Of a stretch of DNA of 64,000 nucleotides, positions 44,097-53,812 are shown piece after piece. Each line of letters opens with the position of its first letter. Position 1 is the first letter of the stretch. The stretch is from Verrucomicrobiota bacterium (lineage in GTDB: Bacteria; Verrucomicrobiota; Verrucomicrobiia; Limisphaerales; UBA9464). Under the pieces are notes generated by a model. That model saw only the letters and a list, made by a program, of their open reading frames with translations, made no database searches and was not told where the DNA came from. The DNA lies in assembly GCA_017309115.1 (NCBI GenBank), contig JAFLEF010000003.1:62001-126000 (forward strand). The letters are read 5' to 3'. The translations under genes were made by a program, and so were the position numbers.

Positions 44097-45011
44097 TTGA
44101 GCCAACGACTTCAACGGACGCTTCGCGTCACGATTCTCGGCGCTGTGGTCAACCTCGTGTTGGCCGGTGCGAAACTGGTGGGCGGCATCCTGGGACACTC
44201 CGAAGCACTGGTGGCGGATGCGGTCGAGTCCTTCTCCGACCTCGCGGGATCCTTCATCGTCTGGCGCGGACTCAAAATCGCCGCGCTGCCCCCGGACGAA
44301 AAACATCCCTACGGACACGGCAAGGCAGAGTCGATTGCGGCGGCCCTGATTGCGACGGTCCTGGTGCTGGCCGCCATCGGTATCGCGGTGCGTTCAGTCC
44401 GGGAGATCTTTGTTCCGCATCAGCCGCCGGCACCTTGGACGTTGCTGGTCCTTCTGGGGGTTATCCTGATCAAGGAAGGGTTGTTTCGATTCGTCGCCCG
44501 GGAGGCCGCTGAGACGCATAGTCCGGCGGTCAAAGGGGATGCCTGGCATCATCGGAGCGATGCCATCACCTCGTTTGCCGCGGGCATCGGAATCACCATC
44601 GCTTGGATTGGAGGCCCCGCCTGGGCGTCGGCGGATGACATGGCGGCCCTGTTCGCTGCGGGAATTATTGCAGTGAACGGCTGGCGCATTCTGATGCCGG
44701 CCGTCGAAGATCTCATGGATGCCGTGCCGGATCCGGCGGTTCGAGCCGAGGTGCAGCGCGTGGCGGAATCGCAACCGGGAGTGGACAACGTGGAGAAAGT
44801 CCTGATTCGGCGGAGCGGGTGGCAACTGCTGGTGGATATGCACGTCCGGGTGGACCCGGAAATGACGGTGGCGGCCAGCCACCGGGTGGCCCATGCCGTG
44901 AAGGATGCGGTTCAGGCCGAGTTTCCCACGGTCAGGGAGGTGTTGATCCACATTGAGCCCAGTCGCGCGGGTTCGGAGCGGGCCCAAGGATCGGATTCCC
45001 AACCGGGCTGA
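44097..45011 (+). CDS. Cation diffusion facilitator (CDF) family transporter
   Basis: This 304-residue membrane protein has the six-helix CDF core: helix 2 ALVADAVESFSDLAGSF and helix 5 GDAWHHRSDAITSFAAG supply the zinc-binding D/H pairs, and HPYGHGKAESIAA is the loop signature. A cytoplasmic C-terminal domain follows (about 205-290: VDNVEKVLIRRSGWQLLVDM). It should export divalent metals such as Zn2+ or Mn2+ in exchange for protons. The only in-frame start near the first helix is TTG 44097, used here; no ATG or GTG fits as well. It is preceded by a 159-base gap without a gene. Confidence 0.85.
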   Translation: MSQRLQRTLRVTILGAVVNLVLAGAKLVGGILGHSEALVADAVESFSDLAGSFIVWRGLKIAALPPDEKHPYGHGKAESIAAALIATVLVLAAIGIAVRSVREIFVPHQPPAPWTLLVLLGVILIKEGLFRFVAREAAETHSPAVKGDAWHHRSDAITSFAAGIGITIAWIGGPAWASADDMAALFAAGIIAVNGWRILMPAVEDLMDAVPDPAVRAEVQRVAESQPGVDNVEKVLIRRSGWQLLVDMHVRVDPEMTVAASHRVAHAVKDAVQAEFPTVREVLIHIEPSRAGSERAQGSDSQPG

Positions 45012-45015
45012 GGAC

Positions 45016-45063
45016 CGCTCCGAAAGCTCAACCGGGCCGAACGTATCGACCACCTTCGGAGCG
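45016..45063. terminator. Inverted repeat between convergent genes
   Basis: CGCTCCGAAAG (45016-45026) and CCTTCGGAGCG (45053-45063) pair along at least nine bases with one mismatch. They lie between the rightward CDF transporter and the leftward DUF4034 gene, as expected for a shared bidirectional terminator. Confidence 0.5.
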
Positions 45064-45074
45064 ATCCCCTGGGA

Positions 45075-46511
45075 TTATTTGGGTCCGGTACCGTCGCGGG
45101 CTTTGGCTTCGGACAGCATGCGATCAAACTGCTCCTTGCCGCCGAAATAGGAGTAATTGATTTCGCCCAGCAGCGGGATTTGCCGGTTGAGTTCGTCCCA
45201 GTCCCCGGCCCTCCAGGCATACTTTGCGAAGTTGTGCCGCCAAGAAACATTCTTGGGATTCAGTTCGAAGAATCGGTCGAAGGACTTTTGGACATCGGAC
45301 CAGACTTCCTTCTTCCGCCAATACGCAGGCCGCTTTTCCTTCGGGAAGTCTGAAGCAATGAGTTCGTGGGCGCGCATCAGAGCCAGTGGGACTTGGCCTT
45401 TCCATCGAGGATGGGTGAGGCAGCTGCGGCCGAACTCCAACATTTCCTCATGGTCGCCATGCCACCGAGGCATCAGATACCAAAGCTTGTCGGCGCAGGA
45501 GTCGTAATCCCGGGGGTTCAGTTCCATGGCCCTTTCGAACCAGAGCTCCAGCCGTTTGCGACCTTCACCCTGGCCGAGTTCCACGCGCATCATCTGGTTG
45601 GCCGTTCGATTGAGAGCTCCGCGGGCCCACGAGTTCGTGAGGCACGCCTCCGCCTGAGCCAATTCCGCCGCGAAAGCCTTCCAGCCGTCGTCGGTGACGG
45701 AGTCTGCGAAGCCTGTGCCGCGGGCCATCCACGCCCGATCGGCGTGTCCCCAGCCCAGCGTTAGGAGCACCCGGGGATTCTGGGACCAATGGTTGGTCAT
45801 GAGCGGCGTCAGGCGGTCCCAAGCGGCCCGGTATTCGGGCGGATTGGGTTTGAGGAAAATGAGAAGATCTTCGCTGGTGTTCACCACCTCGCCCACCGGT
45901 AGCTCGGGATTGGCGAACGCCTGGGCCAGCAATTCTACGGCGGTGCGGCGCAGGGGGGCGAACTCCGGGGTGCCCTTGGGGCCAAGCTCGGATTTGATCA
46001 GCGAGGCGGTCCGATACATCGCCCAGAATTTTTCCAGTGCGTCGTAGTCGGAATCCATCAGCGATTGGGAAGCCGCCCGAAACGCGGGTGTCACGTCCTC
46101 CTGCTTCATCGCCAGATTGCCGTAGCGAAGAACGAAGTATTGAAACAAAGGGTCCGTACATCCGAGTTTCTGGATCTGCCGCACCAGTTTCTCCACTTGC
46201 TCCGGGTCGGCGAGGTCGGTGCCGCCCCGCAGATTGGCCACCTGATCCAGCAGGGCCAGCATGGACTCATTCCACTTGGGGTTCTTGGTTCCGGCGCGCT
46301 CGTACGCGGCCCGCAGACGGGCTCGATGCCAGGCGGCATCCTGAAGAGCTTGTTGTTTCCAAGATTCCGCGGTGACGGGGACAGTGGGGAGGGCTTTTTC
46401 GGCCTCGTACTTTGAGGATGCCTTCGTCTGGGAAGGCGAACTAACGGCCCCCGCCGGGAGAATCAAAAGAAGCGAACCGAGGGTCAGGGTGGAGAGTAAT
46501 CTGATTTTCAC
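45075..46511 (-). CDS. DUF4034-like secreted protein
   Basis: This 478-residue protein has a signal peptide ([18 protein letters not shown]) and a helical body rich in tetratricopeptide-like pairs: [58 protein letters not shown] and [20 protein letters not shown]. The style matches DUF4034, a family of unknown function common in Verrucomicrobia. It is probably periplasmic and scaffold-like. It is convergent with the CDF gene and divergent from argG, so it is likely a single-gene transcript. Confidence 0.75.
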   Translation of the reverse strand: MKIRLLSTLTLGSLLLILPAGAVSSPSQTKASSKYEAEKALPTVPVTAESWKQQALQDAAWHRARLRAAYERAGTKNPKWNESMLALLDQVANLRGGTDLADPEQVEKLVRQIQKLGCTDPLFQYFVLRYGNLAMKQEDVTPAFRAASQSLMDSDYDALEKFWAMYRTASLIKSELGPKGTPEFAPLRRTAVELLAQAFANPELPVGEVVNTSEDLLIFLKPNPPEYRAAWDRLTPLMTNHWSQNPRVLLTLGWGHADRAWMARGTGFADSVTDDGWKAFAAELAQAEACLTNSWARGALNRTANQMMRVELGQGEGRKRLELWFERAMELNPRDYDSCADKLWYLMPRWHGDHEEMLEFGRSCLTHPRWKGQVPLALMRAHELIASDFPKEKRPAYWRKKEVWSDVQKSFDRFFELNPKNVSWRHNFAKYAWRAGDWDELNRQIPLLGEINYSYFGGKEQFDRMLSEAKARDGTGPK

Positions 46512-46644
46512 GCGGAGACGAAATCACTGGTCCCGAGACCTGTCACGCCCAGGATTGAGGTGCCCTGGAGTTTTGGGCCTTGCTCAAAATTGGCCTTCCC
46601 CGGTGCGCTGGGCTCGCGTTGACTCACTCCGCTGTTCGCAACGC

Positions 46645-47889
46645 ATGAAAATTGTTCTCGCTTACTCGGGCGGTCTCGACACGTCGGTTCTTCTTTCCTG
46701 GATCAAGGAAACCTACGGCAATGCCGAGATGATCGCCTTTTGTGCCGACATCGGTCAGGACGATGAACTCAAGGGGCTGGAGAAAAAGGCCCGCAAGACT
46801 GGCGCGTCGAAGATCTACATCGACAACCTGCAGGAGGAATTCGCCTCCGACTTCATCTTTCCGATGATGCGGGCCGGGGCGATTTATGAAGGCCAGTACT
46901 TTCTGGGTACCTCGATTGCGCGTCCGCTGATCGCCAAGCGAATGGTGGAAATCGCCCGGGAAGAGAAGGCAGATGCCATCGCCCACGGTGCCACCGGCAA
47001 GGGCAACGACCAGGTCCGCTTTGAGCTGACCGCCGCCGCGCTCGCGCCGGAGTTGCAGATCATCGCCCCATGGCGGGATGCCCGGTACCGCGAACAGTTC
47101 CCGGGCCGTCAGCAGATGATCGATTACTGCGAGGCCAAGGGAATTCCGGTCCAGGCCAGCGCCAAGAAGCCGTATTCCATGGACCGAAACCTCCTGCACA
47201 TCTCCTACGAGGCGGGGATTCTGGAAGATCCGTGGTACGACGCGGGCGATCTGAAGAACCGCGACTATTTCACCACGTTGTCTGTGCTGCCCGAAGATGC
47301 GCCGGACAAGGCGGAGTACGTGACCCTTGAGTTCGAACGTGGCAACTGCGTGTCGGTGAATGGCAAGAAGCTGAATCCGCTGGGAGTCATGCGCGCGCTG
47401 AACAAGCTCGGCGGCAAGCATGGCGTGGGACGCGTGGATATGGTCGAGAATCGCTTCGTCGGCATGAAGAGCCGCGGTGTGTACGAGACGCCGGGTGGGG
47501 CCATCCTCAGCTTCGCGCATCGGCAGATCGAGTCGCTCACGATGGACCGCGAGGTAATGCACCTCCGGGATTCCCTCATTCCGAAGTACGCCGAGTTGGT
47601 CTACTACGGGTTCTGGTTTGCTCCGGAACGCCTCGCCCTTCAGGCGCTGGTCGAAGAGTCGCAGAAGAATGTGGCGGGAACGGTTCGCGTGAAGCTTTAC
47701 AAGGGGGGAATCCACGCGGCGGGACGAAAGAGCCCAGTCAGCTTGTACAATCCGCACATTGCGACCATGGAGGCGGATCCAACCAAGGCCTACAATCAGG
47801 ACGATGCGACTGGCTTCATCCGACTGAACGGCTTGCGCCTGCGGGTCAATAGCACGGTGAACGGGGCCAAGAACCTATCCACCCTGTAA
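46645..47889 (+). CDS. argG: Argininosuccinate synthase
   Basis: This 414-residue enzyme joins citrulline and aspartate with ATP to give argininosuccinate in arginine synthesis. It starts [20 protein letters not shown], the ATP pyrophosphatase P-loop, and has [49 protein letters not shown] and VRVKLYKGG, all typical of ArgG. Length and motifs are complete. ATG 46645 is the family start; the frame is open upstream but carries no conserved residues there. No other arginine gene is adjacent. Confidence 0.95.
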   Translation: MKIVLAYSGGLDTSVLLSWIKETYGNAEMIAFCADIGQDDELKGLEKKARKTGASKIYIDNLQEEFASDFIFPMMRAGAIYEGQYFLGTSIARPLIAKRMVEIAREEKADAIAHGATGKGNDQVRFELTAAALAPELQIIAPWRDARYREQFPGRQQMIDYCEAKGIPVQASAKKPYSMDRNLLHISYEAGILEDPWYDAGDLKNRDYFTTLSVLPEDAPDKAEYVTLEFERGNCVSVNGKKLNPLGVMRALNKLGGKHGVGRVDMVENRFVGMKSRGVYETPGGAILSFAHRQIESLTMDREVMHLRDSLIPKYAELVYYGFWFAPERLALQALVEESQKNVAGTVRVKLYKGGIHAAGRKSPVSLYNPHIATMEADPTKAYNQDDATGFIRLNGLRLRVNSTVNGAKNLSTL

Positions 47890-47945
47890 GCGGCAGATCA
47901 GTTGGAAGGTGACAAAACCGGAAGGGCAAAACTCCGAGCGAACTG

Positions 47946-48734
47946 TCACAACTGATCCAACACCGTGAGGACCAGGTCCGCTTGGACGGCGATGGAAAGA
48001 CCCAGCGGAGTGTGCTGGATCCGCTCTTCGTAGGGAGTGATTGAGCGGTCGGTCTGGCGATGCATGCCGGATACCACGCCGACCAACCGCGGAACTCCGT
48101 CCACCAGGGTGAACAGAGGGCCACCGCTGTCGCCGCCAAAGCTGCCGATGTTGACCACCAACGTGGGAATCGCCGACACCGGTGAAAGCGGATAGGACGC
48201 AATCGTGCCCCGGCGCAGCACCGGCCAAGCAGCGGCGTTGACCTCCAGTTGGGCCGGATATCCCGGGAGCCAAACTTCGGCGCCCAAAGTGGCTGGGCTG
48301 GAGCCATCGGGAGTCGCCCGTAGAATCTGGGCAACAGGCAAGGGAACGACATCCAGGTTGGCGGGAAGTGTCAGGGGAAGGACGGCGACATCCTGGGAGG
48401 GATGGCGTTTCCACAAGGGCTGACCGTCCTGGAAGACCACGAGCGGCAATTCCTTGCGCACTGCTTCGCCGGAAGACTGCTTCTCGCGAACGATCAACAC
48501 GCCTTCCGCGGCCTTGGATTCATCGAACACATGGGCCGCTGTCACCAAGAATACATTCGTGTCGCGTTGGATCAGAAAGCCGGTACCCGAATGACCGTCC
48601 CGACTAAGCCGGCAAGTGGCCTGGAGCATGGCCACGAAGGGGGCCTCGCCAGTCGCGGCCGACCCGCAGGGAATCAGACACCAAAGGAATCCCAGCAGGG
48701 TCAACCGTAGACCTGAAGCCAATGCATTCGTCAT
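47946..48734 (-). CDS. Secreted trypsin-like serine protease
   Basis: This 262-residue protein has a signal peptide (GLRLTLLGFLWCLIPCGSA) and a chymotrypsin-fold catalytic triad: His in VTAAHVFD, Asp in HPSQDVAVLPL and Ser in GGDSGGPLFTL. No PDZ domain follows, so it resembles short trypsin-like rather than HtrA proteases. It is likely periplasmic or secreted and active. ATG 48734 (MTNALASGLRL) begins the signal peptide. It is convergent with argG and divergent from the alpha/beta hydrolase gene. Confidence 0.85.
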   Translation of the reverse strand: MTNALASGLRLTLLGFLWCLIPCGSAATGEAPFVAMLQATCRLSRDGHSGTGFLIQRDTNVFLVTAAHVFDESKAAEGVLIVREKQSSGEAVRKELPLVVFQDGQPLWKRHPSQDVAVLPLTLPANLDVVPLPVAQILRATPDGSSPATLGAEVWLPGYPAQLEVNAAAWPVLRRGTIASYPLSPVSAIPTLVVNIGSFGGDSGGPLFTLVDGVPRLVGVVSGMHRQTDRSITPYEERIQHTPLGLSIAVQADLVLTVLDQL

Positions 48735-48865
48735 GACGGAAACGTGCCGGGGCACACTGCGGAGTTCGAGCTCCTTCCTCCGGAGGTGGCCCGATTGAGT
48801 TCGGGGTGAGCTTGTCCTCGCGGCTCGCATTCGGGCAGAATCGGGAGTTCCCAATCGAAACGAGT

Positions 48866-50023
48866 ATGCGAATTCACCGGGCAGTTTTGTGGGGCGCGGG
48901 AGCGCTCTTGGGTTGCGGCTTAGTTCTGGGACAGGAGCCGATTGCGCCCATCACCCTGCCGCCGTTGCCGGCGCCGCAACGGGTGCCGACTCCGGGTGCC
49001 ACCAACGATGCGCCGTATGTGCCGCAGCCCATACTGCCCGGCGGCGTGGTGGTCCCGTTGTATCCGCCAGGGTCGCCGTTCTTGAAAGCCGAGCGGGTTC
49101 GCGAAGCGGAACAATACAATCTCTCCAAAACCGTTCCGGGCCGAATCAACAGCATTGTTAACATCCATAATCCGTCGATTGAAGTGCATCGGGTGGAAGG
49201 CGGCATCAACACCGGGGCGGTGGTGATCCTAGCGGCCGGGGGAGGGCACAACACACTGAATGTCGGGACGGAGAGCGCCGACTTCGTGCCGTTCTTTTAC
49301 AACTACGGGATCAACAGCGTTATCCTGCGCAATCGACTCCGGCGCGATGGCTACGAGCCCAAGGTGGACGCGGTCCACGATGTGCAACAGGCCATCCGAA
49401 TCGTTCGCGCGTATGCTCCCCAATGGGGTTTCGATCCCCAAAAGATTGGCGTCATGGGGTTTTCGGCAGGTGCGGAATTATCTTCGCCAGCAGCCCTCTT
49501 CTTTGAGGAGTTCGACCGGACCAACCGCGCCCCGGATGATCCGTTCGGCCAATTTTCCTCCCGACCCAACTTCGTGGGCATCGTCTACCCGGGCCCGACA
49601 CCGTTCTCCTGGGGAGGTTCCCCGCCCGTTCCCCGAACCACCCCGCCAGCGTTCATCGTCTGTCCCAGTGCTGGAGATCGCGGGCACGCCTTCTGGGCGT
49701 TGGACTACTACACCGCCATGTTGGAGGCGGGCGTTCCCAATGTGGAATTGCATCTTTACGGACGTGGTCGGCATCCGGGGGATCCGTTGCCGGACGGCAG
49801 CCGCATGTCGGGCGGACTGACGGATCGTCAGGGCATCCCCTTCGGCACGTGGCAGGATCGGTTCATCGACTGGTTCCGGGATTTGGGATTTCTGCAAAAG
49901 CCCGGGATTGAAACCAAGGCGGAACAGGAGGTTCGCGTTTTTGCCTCGCAACCCCCGCTCGCGCCGCGAGGGAGTCGTTCCGGAAAGCGGGACACCAACG
50001 CTCCCGCCGGTAGGCGACCGTAG
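48866..50023 (+). CDS. Secreted alpha/beta hydrolase (esterase-like)
   Basis: This 385-residue protein has a signal peptide (LWGAGALLGCGLVLGQEP), a proline-rich spacer (about 25-75), and an alpha/beta-hydrolase domain. The nucleophile elbow is GVMGFSAGAELS (GxSxG), a VVILAAGGGHNT stretch gives the oxyanion loop, and HLYGRGRHPGDP places the catalytic His. This layout fits acetyl-xylan-esterase/dienelactone-hydrolase-like secreted enzymes. The last 35 residues are basic and disordered. ATG 48866 begins the signal peptide. It stands alone between divergent neighbours. Confidence 0.82.
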   Translation: MRIHRAVLWGAGALLGCGLVLGQEPIAPITLPPLPAPQRVPTPGATNDAPYVPQPILPGGVVVPLYPPGSPFLKAERVREAEQYNLSKTVPGRINSIVNIHNPSIEVHRVEGGINTGAVVILAAGGGHNTLNVGTESADFVPFFYNYGINSVILRNRLRRDGYEPKVDAVHDVQQAIRIVRAYAPQWGFDPQKIGVMGFSAGAELSSPAALFFEEFDRTNRAPDDPFGQFSSRPNFVGIVYPGPTPFSWGGSPPVPRTTPPAFIVCPSAGDRGHAFWALDYYTAMLEAGVPNVELHLYGRGRHPGDPLPDGSRMSGGLTDRQGIPFGTWQDRFIDWFRDLGFLQKPGIETKAEQEVRVFASQPPLAPRGSRSGKRDTNAPAGRRP

Positions 50024-50291
50024 AGTCACGATGGCGATTCAGGACATACGGGAGGTGGTGCCGTTGGAACCTCGAATCAACGCCAGTTCACGCGAGGGGG
50101 GGACTAATCTGCAAAACATGAAAGCAGGAATAGGCAGGGGAGGAATTCCGCCGAGGTCTCTCGAACTGGCTCCTATTCATGCCCCTTCGAAGCATTCGAG
50201 TTTCGAAGTTTTCGGCGCCGAAGGAGAGAATTGAACTTGCTGCAGACAGAAGGAGAGGCAGCGTCGGTTTGCCGTGCGATTCGTGGTCCCC

Positions 50292-51674
50292 ATGCGTTTT
50301 TGCCATCTCGCAATCCTGCTGATGGCCTCCCTCCTTCTCGGTCGTGCCCGCGGAGAGACCGCGTCCGCCCCGATTGTTTTTCGTCCGGCCTACGCCCCTG
50401 GACCGGCGGACAATCCAATGAAGGGATTCGTCCCTTATGCCGGTCAAGGCCGGGAGTTTCCCCATTCGTTGGAGTTTGATTATCTGCCTTTGGCCGCCCT
50501 GATGACCGGGCCCACCAATTTCAATTGGGCGCCGCTCGAACGTCTTCTGAACGATGTCTCTTCCCGGGGCTGCCAGGCTATTTTCCGCATCTACATGGAG
50601 TATCCGCGGAAGCCTAGTGGGGTGCCGGCCTTTCTGGTGGACGCTGGAGTCAAGGTTCGGACGTGGACCAACACGAACACCCAACCATTCCCCCACGCTA
50701 TCGATCACACTCCCGACTACGAGGATCCCCGGTTGCGGGCCGCGCTCAAGAGCTTCATCGCTGCCTTCGGTGCCCGGTACGACGGTGACGCTCGCATCGG
50801 ATACATCACGGCCGGTCTGCTGGGCACTTGGGGCGAATGGCACTGTTATCCCCACTCGGAGTGGTTTGCTTCCAAGACCGTCCAGACCGAAGTGCTGGAT
50901 GCGTATGAAGCGGCCTTTCGGAAGACGCCCGTGCTGCTGCGGTATCCAGCAGGCGAGGTGCATCACGACCACGCCCCCAACAGTCAGCGGCGTATGGGAT
51001 ACCATGACGACTCCTTCGCTTGGGCAACCTTGGAGACGGGCCGGAAGAGTGACGATTGGTTCTATCTCGCTGCCCTGCGCGCGGCGGGTCCGGCGGCTCT
51101 GAATCGTTGGCGGACCGCTCCAATCGGGGGCGAGATTCGGCCAGAACTATGGCCCTGTTTATGGACGGAGGCGGGCTGTCAGGAGGGTCAGGATTTCGCC
51201 CGCTCCGTTGCCGAGACGCACGTCACCTGGCTCATGGAGTCCAGCACTTCGAAACCCCAATCTCCGGAGGAACGGGCTCGAGCCGTCGCGGCCGCTCGAA
51301 GTTTGGGCTATGAGTTGCAGGTGGTGCAGGCGACCGCAGCTCTGTCCGGGCGCACCCTCGACGTGTCCGTGACCCTGACCAATCGCGGCGTAGCCCCGTT
51401 CTATGCCAACTGGCCGGTTCGCTTGCGGGCGGTCGATGCCACCGGTGGGGAGGTGGCAGTGACCCTGCCGTTTCGGCTCAATGAACTGATGCCAGCTGCG
51501 GCCGACACCCAGTCCGGAAATTTGAACCTGTCGTCGTTTCCGGCCGGACCGATCCGCCTGTTCCTCGGCATTTCCAATCCGCTCCCCGGTGGCCGTCCTG
51601 TTGGTTTTGCCAACCGGAACCCGGACGACTCCCGTCTCGGCTGGCTGTCTCTGGGCACGATGACGATCCCATAA
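50292..51674 (+). CDS. DUF4832 family secreted protein
   Basis: This 460-residue protein has a signal peptide (RFCHLAILLMASLLLGRARG) and opens NPMKGFVPYAGQG, followed by a TIM-barrel-like part with RIYMEYP, YITAGLLGTWGEWHCYPHSE and WLMESSTSKPQ, as in DUF4832/DUF4874 proteins. A C-terminal beta-sandwich (LDVSVTLTNRGVAPFYANWP) follows at about 350-450. The family is presumed carbohydrate-active because of the barrel and acidic WGEW motif, but no activity is shown. ATG 50292 is preferred to one at 50274 because the signal starts there. The 268 bases upstream hold no gene, only two TTCGAAG direct repeats 16 bases apart. Confidence 0.8.
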   Translation: MRFCHLAILLMASLLLGRARGETASAPIVFRPAYAPGPADNPMKGFVPYAGQGREFPHSLEFDYLPLAALMTGPTNFNWAPLERLLNDVSSRGCQAIFRIYMEYPRKPSGVPAFLVDAGVKVRTWTNTNTQPFPHAIDHTPDYEDPRLRAALKSFIAAFGARYDGDARIGYITAGLLGTWGEWHCYPHSEWFASKTVQTEVLDAYEAAFRKTPVLLRYPAGEVHHDHAPNSQRRMGYHDDSFAWATLETGRKSDDWFYLAALRAAGPAALNRWRTAPIGGEIRPELWPCLWTEAGCQEGQDFARSVAETHVTWLMESSTSKPQSPEERARAVAAARSLGYELQVVQATAALSGRTLDVSVTLTNRGVAPFYANWPVRLRAVDATGGEVAVTLPFRLNELMPAAADTQSGNLNLSSFPAGPIRLFLGISNPLPGGRPVGFANRNPDDSRLGWLSLGTMTIP

Positions 51675-51740
51675 CTCGCGCCGGAGGAGGTTTCGCCAGG
51701 GAGCTACGGAGTCAGTCAACCTGATAGGCCCGCCGAGGAA

Positions 51741-53192
51741 TCAGGCGAGAATCGGGCGGATGACCTGACCATGGTCGAGATCCAGACGCTTGCGGCCGGG
51801 AATTTCCAAGCGGCGGGAATCCAGACCCAATTGATGCAAGACGGTTGCGTGGATATCCGTGACGAAATGGCGATCTTCGACGGCGTGGAATCCTAATTCG
51901 TCAGTCCGACCGTGTTGGATACCGCCGCGCACTCCGCCGCCGGCGAGCCAGGCGCAGAAGCCCTGGGGATGATGATCCCGGCCTGAACCTTCCGCGCCCG
52001 GGGACCGTCCGAACTCGGTTCCGAAAACGACCAACGTGTCGTCCAACAATCCGCGCTGACGTAGATCCTTCAGCAGGCCTGCCACTGGCCGGTCCACCTG
52101 CGCGGCGAGGGACGTGTGGTTCGTTTTGATTTCACTGTGCGCGTCCCAGGCGCCGCCGCCGCCGCCGCCGTGAAAGATCTGCACGAAGCGGACCCCGCGT
52201 TCCACCAGGCGTCGCGCTACCAGACACTGTTCCCCAAAGGTTCGCGTGGTATCCTGGTCCAGACCGTAGAGTCGCCGAATGTGTTCCGGTTCGCGCTCCA
52301 GTTGCAGCGTTTCCGGAACGCTGGTTTGCATTTGGAAGGCCAGTTCGTAGGCCTTGATGCGGGCTCGCAGGTTTTGGTCGTCGGGATAGTCGATGCCGGC
52401 GAGTCGATTGAGTTTGCCGAGGAGGCTGAGGTTGGCGGCCTGTTCTTCGAGGGTGAGGGTGCCTTCGGGCGGTCGGATAAAGGGCAGGGGATTCTGGGGA
52501 TTGGTGTTGAGCCGAACGCCCCCGTGTTCTGGCCCGAGGTAAGCGGCGCCATAAGTGAATGTCCCGCCGCAGCAGTCGCCGGTCGGGGCGCCGAGCACCA
52601 CGTACTCGGGCAGATTCTCATTGAGCGTTCCCAGGCCATAGCAGGACCAGGCGCCCAGGGTCGGATGTTCCAGTTCCCGCGGATGTCTGCCGGTCTGCCA
52701 AGTCAACTGCGCGCCGTGGTCGTTGTGGAGCGTCCAAAGCGAACGGACCACGGCCAATTCATCGGCGCATTCTCCGATGTTTTGGAACCAGTCACCCACG
52801 ACGAGGCCGCACTCGCCGTAGGTTCGAAAGCCAGTTTGCAGCGGCATGATGACCTTGCGGTTGCCATGGGCGGGATTGCCGCCCACGACGTCCTTGCCCT
52901 CGGTGGCGAGGACCCCGGCGTAAGGGGTGTCGGCGATCGATTTGCCGGCGTACTGATTGAGGATGGGTTTGACGTCGAAGCTCTCGAGGTGGCTGACACC
53001 GCCGCAGAGAAAAATCCAGATAACGGAGCGGGCTCGGGGCGGGAAGTGAGGCTGACCGGTCGGCGGCTGCCAGGCGGGGTGGGAGTCGGCCCGGACGCCG
53101 TCCCGAAACAAGAGGGCTCCGAGGGCCAGTCCGGTGAAACCCATCCCGGTATCAGCCAGGAAGGTGCGGCGTGTGACCCCGGGACAGTTCAT
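51741..53192 (-). CDS. DUF1501 family protein (third copy, orphan)
   Basis: This 483-residue Tat-type protein starts MNCPGVTRRTFLADTG with the RR pair at 9-10. DUF1501 features are FLCGGVSHLESFDVKP, ERGVRFVQIFHG, a glycine run, then FGTEFGRSPGAEGSGRDHHP and GFCAWLAGGGVRGG. Unlike the other two copies it has no DUF1549/DUF1553 partner beside it. The protein is probably exported to the periplasm; function is unknown. ATG 53192 is chosen because the Tat motif follows; upstream sequence is intergenic. Confidence 0.87.
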   Translation of the reverse strand: MNCPGVTRRTFLADTGMGFTGLALGALLFRDGVRADSHPAWQPPTGQPHFPPRARSVIWIFLCGGVSHLESFDVKPILNQYAGKSIADTPYAGVLATEGKDVVGGNPAHGNRKVIMPLQTGFRTYGECGLVVGDWFQNIGECADELAVVRSLWTLHNDHGAQLTWQTGRHPRELEHPTLGAWSCYGLGTLNENLPEYVVLGAPTGDCCGGTFTYGAAYLGPEHGGVRLNTNPQNPLPFIRPPEGTLTLEEQAANLSLLGKLNRLAGIDYPDDQNLRARIKAYELAFQMQTSVPETLQLEREPEHIRRLYGLDQDTTRTFGEQCLVARRLVERGVRFVQIFHGGGGGGAWDAHSEIKTNHTSLAAQVDRPVAGLLKDLRQRGLLDDTLVVFGTEFGRSPGAEGSGRDHHPQGFCAWLAGGGVRGGIQHGRTDELGFHAVEDRHFVTDIHATVLHQLGLDSRRLEIPGRKRLDLDHGQVIRPILA

Positions 53193-53239
53193 GCGTCGCT
53201 GTAGGATACGGCTGAGCGGGTGGTTGCGGGAAGCGGGAA

Positions 53240-53315
53240 AGAGGAGGCGACGGGAAGTTGAGGGGTTGAAATGTCGATAACCGATGGGGCCGGCTCGGTG
53301 GAACCTCGCCCTACT
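53240..53315. repeat. Degenerate intergenic repeat reaching the globin stop
   Basis: CTCGGTGGAACCTCGCCCTA (from about 53295) ends with TCGCCCTAC, the right core of the 18,763 element, after a GTTGAGGGGTTGA-type stretch near 53257. The CTA inside that core, read leftwards, is the TAG stop of the globin gene. The left half of the element is missing or too altered to see. Confidence 0.35.
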
Positions 53316-53718
53316 TGGCGGCGCCACGTTGCATGGTGTTGGCCATCACGCTGTAGAGGTGGGTCCACGCAGTCCGAACATCGGGGGTGAAGGCGTCGCC
53401 CAAGACGTCTTCGAGCATGCCCAAGAGCGCTTCTCCTACGAGGTCGTAGTGGGTGGGTTCGACACCGTAGCCGGCGTGCTGATGGCCCAGTTGGCGGAGG
53501 ATTGGATCAAGCCGAGCGGGATGGTCGAGTAGGTCAATGGCCTGGCGGAGCATGGCCATCAGTTTGTCCGCCTGCGCTTCGATGTCGTGTTGAAAGAGGC
53601 GGCGTAGGGACGGGTCCAAGGAGAATAGGCGGCGGTAAAAGATGAGCGCGGCGATGTGCGCCTGGCGGTCCACGCGCTGGAAGCTGTCTCGAACCTTCTG
53701 AATCTCTGCACCACACAT
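53311..53718 (-). CDS. Bacterial globin
   Basis: This protein of about 135 residues is a single globin domain (IQKVRDSFQRVDRQAH, FYRRLFSLDPSLRRLFQHD, LGHQHAGYGVEPTHYDLVGE, VLGDAFTPDVRTAW). The proximal haem His is in QHAGYGV, and the Q of FQHD helps mark the E helix region. Such single-domain globins bind oxygen or nitric oxide. ATG 53718 is used; GTG 53754 would add 12 residues (including TTLTPM) that also look globin-like. The stop codon is supplied by an adjoining repeat. The gene is divergent from a response regulator 94 bases away. Confidence 0.8.
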   Translation of the reverse strand: MCGAEIQKVRDSFQRVDRQAHIAALIFYRRLFSLDPSLRRLFQHDIEAQADKLMAMLRQAIDLLDHPARLDPILRQLGHQHAGYGVEPTHYDLVGEALLGMLEDVLGDAFTPDVRTAWTHLYSVMANTMQRGAAK

Positions 53719-53812
53719 CGGCGTGAGGGTTGTTCCGGCGCGACGAGGTTGCACTTGGACTTAAGTCGGATGACAAGCCGGACGGAAGCAGGGCACGGTT
53801 GTCGCGTCGTCC

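Noticed and set aside
46624..47757. Leftward open frame opposite argG
   Set aside because: ArgG is complete and unambiguous on the other strand, and the antisense product has no recognisable motif.
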